This document shows, one piece after another, positions 35,211-44,008 of a stretch of DNA of 64,000 nucleotides. Numbering within the stretch: position 1 is the first letter of the stretch; the number at the start of each line of letters is the position of its first letter. The DNA lies in the NCBI RefSeq assembly GCF_036240795.1, contig NZ_CP108454.1:248001-312000 (forward strand). Direction: 5' to 3'. The translations under genes were made by a program, and so were the position numbers. The stretch is from Streptomyces sp. NBC_01268 (GTDB lineage Bacteria; Actinomycetota; Actinomycetes; Streptomycetales; Streptomycetaceae). The notes under the pieces are model-generated. The model was given only the letters and a program-made list of their open reading frames with translations, ran no database searches and was not told where the DNA came from.

Positions 35211-36239
35211 TCAGTCTGCCGCCGGCAGGACGGCCGGGGAGTTGGCGCCGGGGACGAGCAAATGGGGGCTGCCCGATCCGTCGGCGGGGACCGTCCACAC
35301 GTCGTTGGTGCCGTCGGGGCGCTGGAGGGCGTACGCGACGGTGGTGTCGTCAAGCCATGCAGCTTGGTCGTCCACGTTCCGCGTCTCGGCCAGTTCCGTG
35401 CGCCGGAGCGTGGCGAGTTCGAGGACGGACACCCGCCAGCCCTTGGCCGGGTCGGCGCCGACTGCCTGCTTGAAGGCGATCCGCCTGCCGTCCGGGGACA
35501 GCGACGGGCACTCGACGTTGTCCGCCAGGGTGCGCAGGGTCCTCGCCTCGATGTCCCCCTCCACCAGAGAGCGGGTGCCGGCGCTGGCGACCGTGGCGTA
35601 GAAGCGGTTGGCGTCGGATGCGAACGTCACACCCCACACGTTGATGTCCGCCGCCCGGTAGCGGCGGCCCTCCCGGAAGACGGCGAAGTCCTCCAGTGAC
35701 GGCACGAGGCGCCCCGTACGCGTGTCCAGGATGCCGGTCCGGGTCGAGAAGCCGCCGCCGGCGTACGAGTCGCCGCCCACGAACAGCGTCCAGGCGACCA
35801 TGCGGCCGTCGGCCGACACGCGGGTGCGGTTGGGGAGGCCGGTCAGGGGCACGGTGCGGCGGGTCCGCTGGTTCTCGTCGAGCACGAGGAGCCTCGGCCC
35901 GCTGAGCGCTCCGGCGGGCGTGAGGCAGGCGGTGGTACCGCCCGACGTGTACGCGCGGTCGCAGTGCGTCGACGTGACGGTGCGCGGCCCTGACGGGTCG
36001 TCGAGCGACACCGTGGACAGCAGCCCGTTGCTCAGCACCCGGACCCGGACGCCGGGGTGGCGGGCGGCCTCCGAGGAGGCCGCGGCGCCGGCCGGCGCCC
36101 GGTCCGCTCCCCCGGTGCCGGGCGCCGCGTTCTGCCGGGCGCGGACGACGGTGGCAGCCGCCAGGGCCGCCAGCAGGACGGCGGCGAGCACGGTGATGAG
36201 GATCTTCACGCGCGGGGAGGTGGCGTTCATGGCCTTCAT
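35211..36239 (-). CDS. Membrane-anchored TolB/WD40-like beta-propeller protein
   Basis: The 342-residue protein has an N-terminal membrane helix (residues 11-31, ILITVLAAVLLAALAAATVV) and a large extracytoplasmic part of propeller-type blades: repeated strands ending in V/T-x-x-DG-R (NRTRVSADGRMVAWTLF, CPSLSPDGRRIAFKQ, RPDGTNDVWTVPADGS). Such proteins usually scaffold or bind at the cell surface. The ATG at 36239 overlaps the stop of the MFS gene (ATGA), so it is translationally coupled to that transporter. No function is known. Confidence 0.8.
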   Translation of the reverse strand: MKAMNATSPRVKILITVLAAVLLAALAAATVVRARQNAAPGTGGADRAPAGAAASSEAARHPGVRVRVLSNGLLSTVSLDDPSGPRTVTSTHCDRAYTSGGTTACLTPAGALSGPRLLVLDENQRTRRTVPLTGLPNRTRVSADGRMVAWTLFVGGDSYAGGGFSTRTGILDTRTGRLVPSLEDFAVFREGRRYRAADINVWGVTFASDANRFYATVASAGTRSLVEGDIEARTLRTLADNVECPSLSPDGRRIAFKQAVGADPAKGWRVSVLELATLRRTELAETRNVDDQAAWLDDTTVAYALQRPDGTNDVWTVPADGSGSPHLLVPGANSPAVLPAAD

Positions 36240-37612
36240 GAGGAGGAGCCGCGCCTTTCGTGCGGGGTTCGGGAGTCCGGCGGCAACGGTGCATCCGGGT
36301 CGGCCGGGGAATCCGGGGAATCCGGGGAATCCGGGGAATCCGGGGAAGTCTGAGGGGGCCGGGTGGCTCGGTGCAGCCGAGGAGACAGCAGGAGCGCCGT
36401 CGCCGCCCCCGTCACGACGACCGTCACGGCCGCTCCCCGGCTCGCCGCCTCCGGGCCCCACGCCTGCCACGCCGAACCGAAGAGCACGGACGAGCCGAGG
36501 TACGCCAGGGCCTGGCCGCTTTGGACCAGGGCGATGCCCGTCGTCCGCAGTCGTTCCGGCAGGACGGGACCCGCGAGGGCCATCAGGACTCCGTCGGTGG
36601 AGGCGTAGAACAGGCCGTACAGGAAGAGGACCGTGACGAGCAGGACCGGCCCGTCCAAGGGGCCGTGCAGCAGCAGGTAGACCACGGCGAGGACGCCGTA
36701 GCCACCGAGCATCACCGGCAGGCGTCCGATCCGGTCGGCCAGCGCCCCGAGTGGGGCTGCCAGCAGGAGGTAGGAGAGGCTCGTGCCGACGGCGAGGAGG
36801 GGGAACCAGCCCAGGGACAGGGATTCGCGCCGCTGGAGCAGCAGGTAGACGAATCCGTCGCCGACGGTGGCCAGTCCGAGGAGGCACGCGACGATCGCCA
36901 GACGCCGTACCGGGGCGTCCCGCAGCAGCCGTCCCACGGCACGCGGCGAGACGGTGCCCGTCGGCGGCCGGGGGGTCCTGTGGTCCCGTACGAAGACGAA
37001 GAGGACCAGCACGCCGAGGGCCGCCAGACAGAAGCTGGTGACGAAGACCGCCTCGAAGGACTGGGCGGCGACCGTCAGCACGGCGAGGGCCACGAGGGGG
37101 CCCGCGAACGCGCCCGCGCTGTCCATCGCCCGGTGCACTCCGAAGGCGCGGCCGAGCGCGTGCTCGGGGGTGGACAGGGTGATGAGGGCGTCGCGGGGAG
37201 CGGTGCGCAGGCCCTTGCCCGCCCGGTCGGCGGTCAGGACGAGGCCGAGCGCCGTCGCGGAACCGCCCGCCGCGACCAGGCCGAGTTTGGCGAGAGCCGA
37301 CAGACCGTAGCCCACTCCGGCGACCGTCCTGCGCCGGCTGACCCGGTCGGCGACGTAGCCGCCGACGACCCTGAGCAGGGCCGTGGCCCCCGAGTTGAGG
37401 CCGTCGAGGGCACCGTACGCCACCGGGCTGAGCTGCAGCCCGAGGACGAGGTAGAGCGGCAGCACGGCCGTGACCATCTCGGCGGAGACGTCGGTGATCA
37501 GGCTGACGGTGCCGAGCGCCAGGACGTTGCCTCCGACCGCCTTCCAGCGGCGGCGGCCGGGCGGCGGGGTGTCGGCCGGCAGTTCCGTCCTGCCGATCGT
37601 GGAGAGGTACAC
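36236..37612 (-). CDS. MFS transporter
   Basis: The 458-residue protein has 12 predicted helices and motif A GGYVADRVSRRR. A feature of this subgroup is the opening NVLALGTVSLITDVSAEMVT, seen in actinobacterial MFS exporters of unknown substrate. The C-terminal cytoplasmic tail has a DSP repeat encoded by a 9-bp tandem repeat. GTG 37612 has GGAGG 10 bases upstream. It forms a two-gene operon with the propeller protein. Confidence 0.88.
   Translation of the reverse strand: MYLSTIGRTELPADTPPPGRRRWKAVGGNVLALGTVSLITDVSAEMVTAVLPLYLVLGLQLSPVAYGALDGLNSGATALLRVVGGYVADRVSRRRTVAGVGYGLSALAKLGLVAAGGSATALGLVLTADRAGKGLRTAPRDALITLSTPEHALGRAFGVHRAMDSAGAFAGPLVALAVLTVAAQSFEAVFVTSFCLAALGVLVLFVFVRDHRTPRPPTGTVSPRAVGRLLRDAPVRRLAIVACLLGLATVGDGFVYLLLQRRESLSLGWFPLLAVGTSLSYLLLAAPLGALADRIGRLPVMLGGYGVLAVVYLLLHGPLDGPVLLVTVLFLYGLFYASTDGVLMALAGPVLPERLRTTGIALVQSGQALAYLGSSVLFGSAWQAWGPEAASRGAAVTVVVTGAATALLLSPRLHRATRPPQTSPDSPDSPDSPDSPADPDAPLPPDSRTPHERRGSSS
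36306..36350. repeat. Five exact 9-bp tandem repeats in the MFS tail
   Basis: Five GGGGAATCC units plus a degenerate sixth (36351-36359) encode the repeated Asp-Ser-Pro tail of the MFS protein. Slippage would keep the frame. Confidence 0.95.
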
Positions 37613-37715
37613 GGGATGACGACCTCCGAGTGGGGGGTCCGGGCGCCGGACGCCGCCCGCGCCGCCACCCGTGTGCGGGGCGGCGCGAACGGTGTCCGGG
37701 CCGGTCGGGCTGGGG

Positions 37716-39134
37716 TCAGTGGCAGGAGCCCGTGCCGCTGTCGTTGTACGTCTTGCCTGCCTGCGGCACGAACTGCCAGTCGTAGCTCTGCGCGTGCAGG
37801 GTCAGCTTCAGGACGCCGAAGGTGTCGTTGTTGCGGGCCTCGCTGTTGGGCTGGACGGTGCCGAAGCCGTAGAGGTCGGCGCCGCCCATGCCGGCGACGA
37901 ACTGCCGCAGGCCGCGGGCGGTGTCAAGCTGTCCGCTCGGGTTCTGCGGGGCGAAGCGCTCGTACTGGTGGTTGTGCCCGGTCAGGATGACCTCGGCGTT
38001 GTAGTCGTACAGCGCCTGGACCAGCGGACCCGTCGCCGGGTCGGGGGCGTGGCTGGAGCTCGAGGTCCAGCGCGGCTTGTGCCAGTAGGCCACCGTGCAC
38101 TGCTTGGTGCTGGCGGCGAGGTCGGCGCGCAGCCACTTCTCCTGGGCCGAGCCGACGGCCATGGAGGTCTCCGAGTTCAGCGAGACCACGTGCCAGTCGC
38201 CCAGGTCGTAGGAGTAGTAGCCCCGGCCCGTCGGGCCCGCGTTGGCACCGAAGTAGCTGTAGTACGCGGACGCGCCGGACGTGTTGTAGTCGTGGTTGCC
38301 CGGTGCCGGCTTCGTGCGGCCCTTGTGGCGGCCCCAGGTCGGCTCGTAGTACGTGGAGAAGTCCGAGGCCGTGCCGTTGGGGTAGGCGTTGTCGCCGACC
38401 GTGAAGACCGTGCCGGAGATGTTGTCGAGCAGGTTCGCGGTCGCGGTGTCCCCGGAGCCCGAGGTGGCGATGTCGCCCGCGCCGACGAGCACCGGGTCGC
38501 CGGCCGGCGGCGTGGTGGTGGAGGTGGGCGTCGGGGTGGTCGGCGTCGGGGTGGGCGTGCTGCCCGTCTCGATCACCAGCTGCGGAGCGGTGGCACCGGT
38601 CTCCCGCGAGTCGTAGTCGGCGCCGTTGCTGCTGGACGACGTGACGCCGATGGAGAAGGTGCCGTTGCCCTTCACGTAGGAGGTGACGTCGACCTCGTAC
38701 CAGGTGTTGCGGGCGACCGCGCCGAGGGTGCCGAGCGTGGCACCGTCGATGGCGGGCCGGTTGTTGTAGGTGACCGAGGTCTCGGGCCACGTGGTGTTCG
38801 ACATCGCGCGGAACGTGCCACCGACCGATGCCTCCGCGCCGGACACGTCGTCGACGTGGATCCGGAGCTTCGCACCCGTCACCGGCTGGGTGAGGCCGGA
38901 CACGTCGAAGCGCAGCAGCAGCTGCTTGACGGGGCTGTTGTCCACGCCGAGCTGCTGCGAGGCGCCGTAGTTCGTGGTGGCGTTCTGGCTGTCGACGTAC
39001 GTGTCCGCCGTCGCGGTGAACGTGGTGCCCGCGGCGGCGGCCGTGGGCGCGAGACCGGTCAGGGCCGTGGTGGCCACGGTACCTAGGGCGAGGGTGCCGA
39101 CGAGGGCCACCATGGTGACCTTCCGACTGGGCAT
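37716..39134 (-). CDS. Secreted DNRLRE + metallophosphoesterase protein
   Basis: The 472-residue protein has a signal peptide (1-35), a DNRLRE/CBM96-type beta-sandwich (about 36-195; TADTYVDSQNATTNYGASQQ), a Thr/Pro linker and a calcineurin-like phosphoesterase domain. The metal-binding motifs are GAGDIA, GDNAYPNG, GNHDY and GHNHQYER, in the order typical of purple-acid-like phosphatases. It should hydrolyse phosphate esters outside the cell. The ATG at 39134 has GAAAGG 6 bases upstream. Confidence 0.88.
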   Translation of the reverse strand: MPSRKVTMVALVGTLALGTVATTALTGLAPTAAAAGTTFTATADTYVDSQNATTNYGASQQLGVDNSPVKQLLLRFDVSGLTQPVTGAKLRIHVDDVSGAEASVGGTFRAMSNTTWPETSVTYNNRPAIDGATLGTLGAVARNTWYEVDVTSYVKGNGTFSIGVTSSSSNGADYDSRETGATAPQLVIETGSTPTPTPTTPTPTSTTTPPAGDPVLVGAGDIATSGSGDTATANLLDNISGTVFTVGDNAYPNGTASDFSTYYEPTWGRHKGRTKPAPGNHDYNTSGASAYYSYFGANAGPTGRGYYSYDLGDWHVVSLNSETSMAVGSAQEKWLRADLAASTKQCTVAYWHKPRWTSSSSHAPDPATGPLVQALYDYNAEVILTGHNHQYERFAPQNPSGQLDTARGLRQFVAGMGGADLYGFGTVQPNSEARNNDTFGVLKLTLHAQSYDWQFVPQAGKTYNDSGTGSCH

Positions 39135-39428
39135 GCCAAACCTTTCGATCGCAGGACGAGGGCGTTGGCAAGGTAGGGCGCGCGCGGAGATCCCCGGTGT
39201 TGCAACGGAGTTGGCCCGGTTGCGATTGGGTGAACTGACAGAGGCGGCGGACGACACCGGGGCACGGCGGGACCGTCGACGTGACGGATGCCTTCCGCCA
39301 CCTCGACAGGGGGCCACCTCAGGCAGCGGCGGCGCCGAGGCAGCGGACGGCCACGAGCCCGGGCCTTCGTCGACTGCCCCCGCGCGTCACCGTGAGCCCG
39401 AGGCCACAAGTCACCTGCGGCGGTCTTG

Positions 39429-40928
39429 TCAGCTGCAGGTGCGGTCCTTCGCGGGGAGCCGCCCCGTCGTCAGGTAGCGGGTGACGTCGGCGTCGGCGCA
39501 GGACGGGCGGCCGGTCACCAGCACCCCGTGGCCCTCACCGCCCGCGACCGTCACCATGCGGGCGCCGTGCAGGGCGCGCCGCATGCCCTTGGCCATCGCC
39601 AACGGCGTCTGCGGGTCCCACTCGTTCTGCACGATCAGCGCGTCGACGTCGTTGTCCACCATCGTGGCCGCCTCACGCGGAGCGGACTTCCAGAACGCAC
39701 AGGGCTGGACGTTGGCGCCGAAGTCGCCCGCCAGGGGGCGGGCGGCGCGGTCCCGGATCGCGTCGCGGCGGTACTGCTCGGGATCGCGCGGCCAGCTCCG
39801 GCCCTCGCCGCACAGGACAGCCCAGGCGACCGACACCACGTTGTCCACGTCCGGCCCTTCGGTCGCCGCCTCGGCCGCCGCAGGCACGGAGGTGCTCGCC
39901 CCGGCCGGGGCCTCGGCGCCCGCCGCCGCGGCCTTGAGCGCGACGATGAACGGCGTGACGGCCTCGACCTGGACGAAGGCCCGGTACTGTGCCCGGATCG
40001 CGTCACCGTCGAACGGCCGGCCTTCCAGCACGACCGGTGTGCGGTCAGCACTCGCGACCAGCTCCCAGAACGCCGCGCGCACCGCCTGCGGGGTCGCCCC
40101 CAGCCCGTACGTCGCGTCGCGCGCCGCGGCCCACTCCGTCCAGCGGGTGAAGGCGAGTTCGGCCGCCCCGGTCGTCCCGCGCTGCACGCCCCGCCAGACC
40201 AGAGTCGGGTCGAGCGCGCTGTCGAGCACGAAACGGTCCGCCCGGCGGGCGAACATCTGGGTGTAGACCGCACCCAGGTAAGTACCGTACGAGTGCCCCA
40301 AGTAGGAGATCTGCCGCTCCCCCAGCGCGGCCCGGATCACGTCCATGTCCCGCGCCGTGTTCCGGGTGGTGAGGTGCGGCAGCAGGTCCCCGGCCTTGGC
40401 CCAGCACTTGTCCGCCACGCTCCGGGCCCGGGCCACGTCCTGCCCGAACGTCCCGGCCGAGTAGGGGTGGTCGAGGCCCTGCTCGTCCGCCGCCAGACCG
40501 CAGTTGACCGGCGCGCTGCGTCCGACGCCGCGCGGGTCGAAGCCGATCAGGTCGAAGCGGTCACGCACCTCCTCGGCCAGCAGCGGCGCCATTTCGGCCG
40601 GCATGGTCAGCCCCGGACCGCCTGGACCGCCGGGGTTCATCAGCAGCACACCGCGCCGCTTCGCCGTACTCCCCGTCTTCACCCGCGACACCGCGATCCC
40701 GATGCTCCGCCCGTGCGGATCGCCGTAGTCCAGCGGCACCTTCACCGTCGTGCACTCCAACGACGTCGGCTGGTCCTCCGCGCAGCGCTCCCAGCGCAGT
40801 TGCTGCCGTCCGTACTCCTGGAGCGGCTCCTGGGCCGCGAGCGCGGTCGCCGGCGTGAGCGCCGCCAACACGGCCGTCGCCGCCCCGGTCGTCAGGAGGG
40901 AAGTCGTTCGTCCAGCTCGCAGCACCAT
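39429..40928 (-). CDS. Secreted alpha/beta hydrolase, tripeptidyl-aminopeptidase (SlpD/E) type
   Basis: The 499-residue protein has a signal peptide (1-32) and an alpha/beta-hydrolase fold: oxyanion region MNPGGPGGPG (98-107), nucleophile S213 in GHSYGTYLGA, catalytic Asp in NEWDPQTPLA and His in GEGHGVL. The C-terminal TAP-like domain and CADADVTRYL ending match Streptomyces tripeptidyl aminopeptidases (SlpD/SlpE group), which trim secreted or wall peptides. It stands alone on the minus strand. Confidence 0.9.
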   Translation of the reverse strand: MVLRAGRTTSLLTTGAATAVLAALTPATALAAQEPLQEYGRQQLRWERCAEDQPTSLECTTVKVPLDYGDPHGRSIGIAVSRVKTGSTAKRRGVLLMNPGGPGGPGLTMPAEMAPLLAEEVRDRFDLIGFDPRGVGRSAPVNCGLAADEQGLDHPYSAGTFGQDVARARSVADKCWAKAGDLLPHLTTRNTARDMDVIRAALGERQISYLGHSYGTYLGAVYTQMFARRADRFVLDSALDPTLVWRGVQRGTTGAAELAFTRWTEWAAARDATYGLGATPQAVRAAFWELVASADRTPVVLEGRPFDGDAIRAQYRAFVQVEAVTPFIVALKAAAAGAEAPAGASTSVPAAAEAATEGPDVDNVVSVAWAVLCGEGRSWPRDPEQYRRDAIRDRAARPLAGDFGANVQPCAFWKSAPREAATMVDNDVDALIVQNEWDPQTPLAMAKGMRRALHGARMVTVAGGEGHGVLVTGRPSCADADVTRYLTTGRLPAKDRTCS

Positions 40929-41456
40929 GCCGCCCCTTACACGGAATTCGGTCTCTCGGATCGCCTCAAGTCTCCGATCGGAAGAGACCGTGACCCGTCC
41001 TGCTACGGGATGGCTTCATGATCCAACTGAAGTACCGGGGACCACTCCGCACCCCCTACGGGACCGGCGCCACCAACCCTGAGCCGGGGGCGCCAGCCGC
41101 GGCGGTCACGACGAGCACCCAGCGGCCCGTCGCCGGAGCAGGGGCGGGCGCCAGCCGTCACCCCTGCGGACGACCGGCCGACCGCCCCGGTGCCCGTCCA
41201 GGGGCCCGTCCAGGGGCCCGTCCAGGGGCCCGCCGGCGACGTCGACGGCCCGCGCATGGGCATGGGCGCCATATGGTCGCGCAACCTGCTGTTGGTCACC
41301 AGCAACTGGGCCACCGTCCTCTCTCTCGGGCTCGATGGCTTCGACGAGGTCGGCGATGCCATCGGCGAGTTCGCCCGCCTGCGTGCCGTTGTGTCCCGTG
41401 AAGCCGAGGCGAGCTGCCGGCGCTTGTGCTGATGCCGGGGTCTTCGTGTTTGGCGG
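40929..41456. other. 528-bp region, uncertain coding
   Basis: No assignable gene. A plus-strand frame from GTG 41190 to 41432 ends in a protein-like stretch (AIWSRNLLLVTSNWATVLSL, DEVGDAIGEFARLRAVVS) after a PVQG repeat, but it lacks a ribosome site and known relatives. It could be a gene remnant. Confidence 0.3.
41193..41228. repeat. Three exact 12-bp tandem repeats
   Basis: Three copies of CCCGTCCAGGGG. In the plus frame they encode PVQG three times. The length is a multiple of three, so copy changes would keep any frame. Confidence 0.95.
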
Positions 41457-42575
41457 TCAGGATGGCTGCACTTCATCGAAAAGGGCGAGGGCTTGTGCGG
41501 GGTCCGCGCTGACGAGGCGTTCCAGACCGGCCGTCGTGATCTCCGACCACCTGCCCGCCCGTGCCCACATCCGTTCCTCGAAGGCGCGGACGGCCTCGTT
41601 CAGGTCTCCAGGGCCGGTGGCGATGGACTCGGCGAGTTCGGCGCCTTCCAGCATCGCGAGGTTCGCGCCCGCTCCCAGAGGGGGCATGAGGTGGGCGGCG
41701 TCGCCCAGGAGCGTCACCCCGGGGACGTTGGTCCAGGTGTGGGACACGGGCAGGACGTAGAGGGGGCGGTGGACGAAAGCGCTGCCGTGGCGGAGGAGCT
41801 CGAGGACCGGAGCGGCCCAGCCGTCGAACAGGGCCAGAAGGCTCTGGCGCACGGCCTCGGCGTCGGCCAGGTCCAGGTTCGCGTGCCAGTTCAGCGGCGC
41901 GCGGAACTGGGCGTACACCTTGGCGTGGCCGCCGCTGTTGCGCTGGGCGACGAGGGCTCGGTTCACGCCGTACACGGCCAAGGAACCGTCGCCGATGAGC
42001 CGGGAGAGGTCGGGGTGGTGGGTGTCGATGTCGTCGAGGGAGGTTTCGACGTAGGTGACGCCGGTGTAGTGCGGTGTCACAGGGGAGACTGCCGGGCGTG
42101 TCCGGGACCAGGCGCCGTCCGCGCCGACCACGAGGTCGAACGTCTCCTGTTGCCCGTCCGCGAAGTGGACCGCTACGCCGTCCCGGGTTCCCGGCACTAC
42201 CTCCGTGACGTCCCGGCCCCACTGGACGTCGAGAGGGCCGAGGAGCAGGTCGCGGAGCTGCCCGCGGTCGATCTCGGGATTGGCCCGGTCATCAGGTCGC
42301 GGTTGCCAGTCGCGCAGGACGGTGCCGTTCGGGTCGAGGATGCGCATGGCTTGCCCCTCGGGGCGGGACAGCGCCTGGAACTCTGTCAGCAACCCAGCCT
42401 TGTTCAGCGCGAGCTGGCCCATCCCTTCGTGCAGGTCCAGCGTGCCGCCCGGGGGACGGGCGTCGGGGGCGGGGTCGCGTTCGAGGACGGTGACGGGGTG
42501 CCCGTGGCGGTGCAGGACACGGGCGAGGGTAAGGCCTCCGGGGCCGCTCCCGACCACAGCGATACGATGTCTCAT
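41457..42575 (-). CDS. Tet(X)-like FAD-dependent monooxygenase
   Basis: The 372-residue class A flavoprotein monooxygenase has the FAD-binding motif VVGSGPGGLTLARVLHRHG, a second motif around DLVVGADGAWS and the third GDAAHLMPPLGAGANLAM. Two stretches match the tetracycline-inactivating Tet(X) group closely: GGTLDLHEGMGQLALNKAGL and NPEIDRGQLRDLLL. Tet(X) hydroxylates tetracyclines; relatives modify other polyketides or aromatics. The start at 42575 has no ribosome site, so the mRNA may be leaderless. A palindrome 3 bases upstream and the divergent TetR gene suggest drug-induced control. Confidence 0.88.
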   Translation of the reverse strand: MRHRIAVVGSGPGGLTLARVLHRHGHPVTVLERDPAPDARPPGGTLDLHEGMGQLALNKAGLLTEFQALSRPEGQAMRILDPNGTVLRDWQPRPDDRANPEIDRGQLRDLLLGPLDVQWGRDVTEVVPGTRDGVAVHFADGQQETFDLVVGADGAWSRTRPAVSPVTPHYTGVTYVETSLDDIDTHHPDLSRLIGDGSLAVYGVNRALVAQRNSGGHAKVYAQFRAPLNWHANLDLADAEAVRQSLLALFDGWAAPVLELLRHGSAFVHRPLYVLPVSHTWTNVPGVTLLGDAAHLMPPLGAGANLAMLEGAELAESIATGPGDLNEAVRAFEERMWARAGRWSEITTAGLERLVSADPAQALALFDEVQPS

Positions 42576-42577
42576 GG

Positions 42578-42592
42578 CGATACACTGTATCG
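42578..42592. promoter_or_regulatory. 15-bp palindromic operator
   Basis: CGATACACTGTATCG is a perfect palindrome around a central C. It begins 3 bases from the ATG of the Tet(X)-like gene and lies 38 bases before the TetR gene, as expected for a TetR-type operator controlling both. Confidence 0.8.
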
Positions 42593-42629
42593 ATTCAATT
42601 CGCCGCATCGCAGCAGAACGGTGTGAACC

Positions 42630-43322
42630 ATGAGTGTGTGGGACCGGCCTGAGCCCCCGACCCGGCCCGTGCCGCTCGACCGGGAGCGGATCGTCGCCGC
42701 CGCCATCGAGCTGGCCGACGAGGGCGGGCTGGAGGCGGTGTCGTTGCGCAAGGTCGCCGCCCGACTGAACGCCGGCCCGATGCGGCTGTACGGATACATC
42801 TCCACCAAGCAGCAGCTGTTCGACCTCATGCTCGACGAGGTCTACGCCGAAATCCTCCCCCCGGAACGGTCCGGTGACTGGCGTGAGGCGCTGCGCACTC
42901 TCGCCCACCGCACCCGAGACGCCGCTCTGCGGCACGCATGGCTGGCCGACCTCCTTGGCGGCCGACCCGCCCTGGGCCCGAACGCCCTCGCCGTGGGCGA
43001 AGCGACGCTCGCAGCCTTCGACGGCCGCACCGACATCGACACCGCCCTGCGCGCCGTGGAGACCGTCGGCGCCTACTCCACCGGCGCGATCCGACGCGAG
43101 ATCGCGAACCTGCGGGCCGAGGACGCCACGGGCCTGTCGAAGCACGAATGGCAGCGCGCCTCCGGCCCGCATCTGACGAGGATGCTGGCCACCGGCCGCT
43201 TCCCGACGCTGTCCAAAGCCGTGTGCGACGGCACGGACGTGGATGCCGAGACCTCCTTCGCGACCGGCCTGGACTGGGTCCTCGACGCCGTGGCCGCCAA
43301 ACTCGCTCGGCCGCCCCTTTGA
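42630..43322 (+). CDS. TetR-family regulator
   Basis: The 230-residue protein has an N-terminal TetR helix-turn-helix at about residues 18-65 (IELADEGGLEAVSLRKVAAR, MRLYGYISTKQQLFDLML) and a TetR_C-type ligand-binding domain (tetracyclin-repressor-like C-terminal, ~80-225). It is divergent from the monooxygenase and probably represses it, binding the 15-bp palindrome until a small molecule releases it. The start ATG 42630 has no strong ribosome site. Confidence 0.9.
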   Translation: MSVWDRPEPPTRPVPLDRERIVAAAIELADEGGLEAVSLRKVAARLNAGPMRLYGYISTKQQLFDLMLDEVYAEILPPERSGDWREALRTLAHRTRDAALRHAWLADLLGGRPALGPNALAVGEATLAAFDGRTDIDTALRAVETVGAYSTGAIRREIANLRAEDATGLSKHEWQRASGPHLTRMLATGRFPTLSKAVCDGTDVDAETSFATGLDWVLDAVAAKLARPPL

Positions 43323-43334
43323 CGTCGCCCCGCG

Positions 43335-43838
43335 TCAACCCCGCGTCCTCACCGCCAACGCCCGCAGCAGGCACCCGAATCCCGCCACCGTGAGCACCCC
43401 GCGGACGTCGTTCCAGACCGCCCACGGGCCCTCGAAGGCCGCCCGGGCCTGCACCGGGTCGGTGGCGGCCGCAAGAGCGTCGTTGAGCGGGACGTTCGCG
43501 GCCGAGGTGACGGCGAACACCGCCACGTACAGGACCAGAGCGGCCACCGTCCAGCCGCGCGCCCGGCCATCGGCCCGCAGCTGCCAGGCGGCCAGCGCCG
43601 TGAGCAGCAGCGCGCCGAAGAACGGGGTGAAGAACACCGGGTTCTGGATGACGTCGTTGATGTTCCGCATCACCTCCACGTAGACCCGTGCGTCGCTGCG
43701 CGCGAGCGCCGGCATCACCGAGCACGCGTACGCGAACCACACTCCCGCCGTCAGCCCCGTCGCCACCACCGCCGCACCCAGCGCCACCCCGGCGGCGCTC
43801 TTCGTAGGAGCTGAGGTCGTCTGCTTCGTCATCGTCAT
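43335..43838 (-). CDS. DUF1772 (anthrone-oxygenase-like) membrane protein
   Basis: The 167-residue protein has four predicted helices and the DUF1772 pattern: GVWFAYACSVMPAL, NINDVIQNPVFFTPFFGAL and a final helix. Some fungal members of this family act in anthrone oxidation, although most bacterial ones are uncharacterised. Start 43838 is preferred; 43832 is also possible. It converges on the TetR gene with 12 bases between the stops, so it is not in that operon. Confidence 0.82.
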   Translation of the reverse strand: MTMTKQTTSAPTKSAAGVALGAAVVATGLTAGVWFAYACSVMPALARSDARVYVEVMRNINDVIQNPVFFTPFFGALLLTALAAWQLRADGRARGWTVAALVLYVAVFAVTSAANVPLNDALAAATDPVQARAAFEGPWAVWNDVRGVLTVAGFGCLLRALAVRTRG

Positions 43839-44008
43839 GGGCCCATTCAAGGACGGTCGTTGGAGCGGGAACATGGTTCTGCGTCGCACCGGCATACGCA
43901 GACGTCCACGGGACGGGGACGAAGGAGGGAGCAGTGGCGCGTTGTGGCGTACGGAGCAGGGACGTAGACTCGCGCGTCCCGCCGACTGCGCCTGGAACGG
44001 AGCTCCCG

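Noticed and set aside
36306..36359. Short regular repeats that could suggest a CRISPR
   Set aside because: Units are 9 bp without spacers and encode an in-frame DSP tail; the 12-bp repeats at 41193 are likewise simple tandem repeats.
41003..41476. Minus-strand frame with a PWTG repeat
   Set aside because: It is the reverse of the 12-bp repeat region and has a shadow-like composition.
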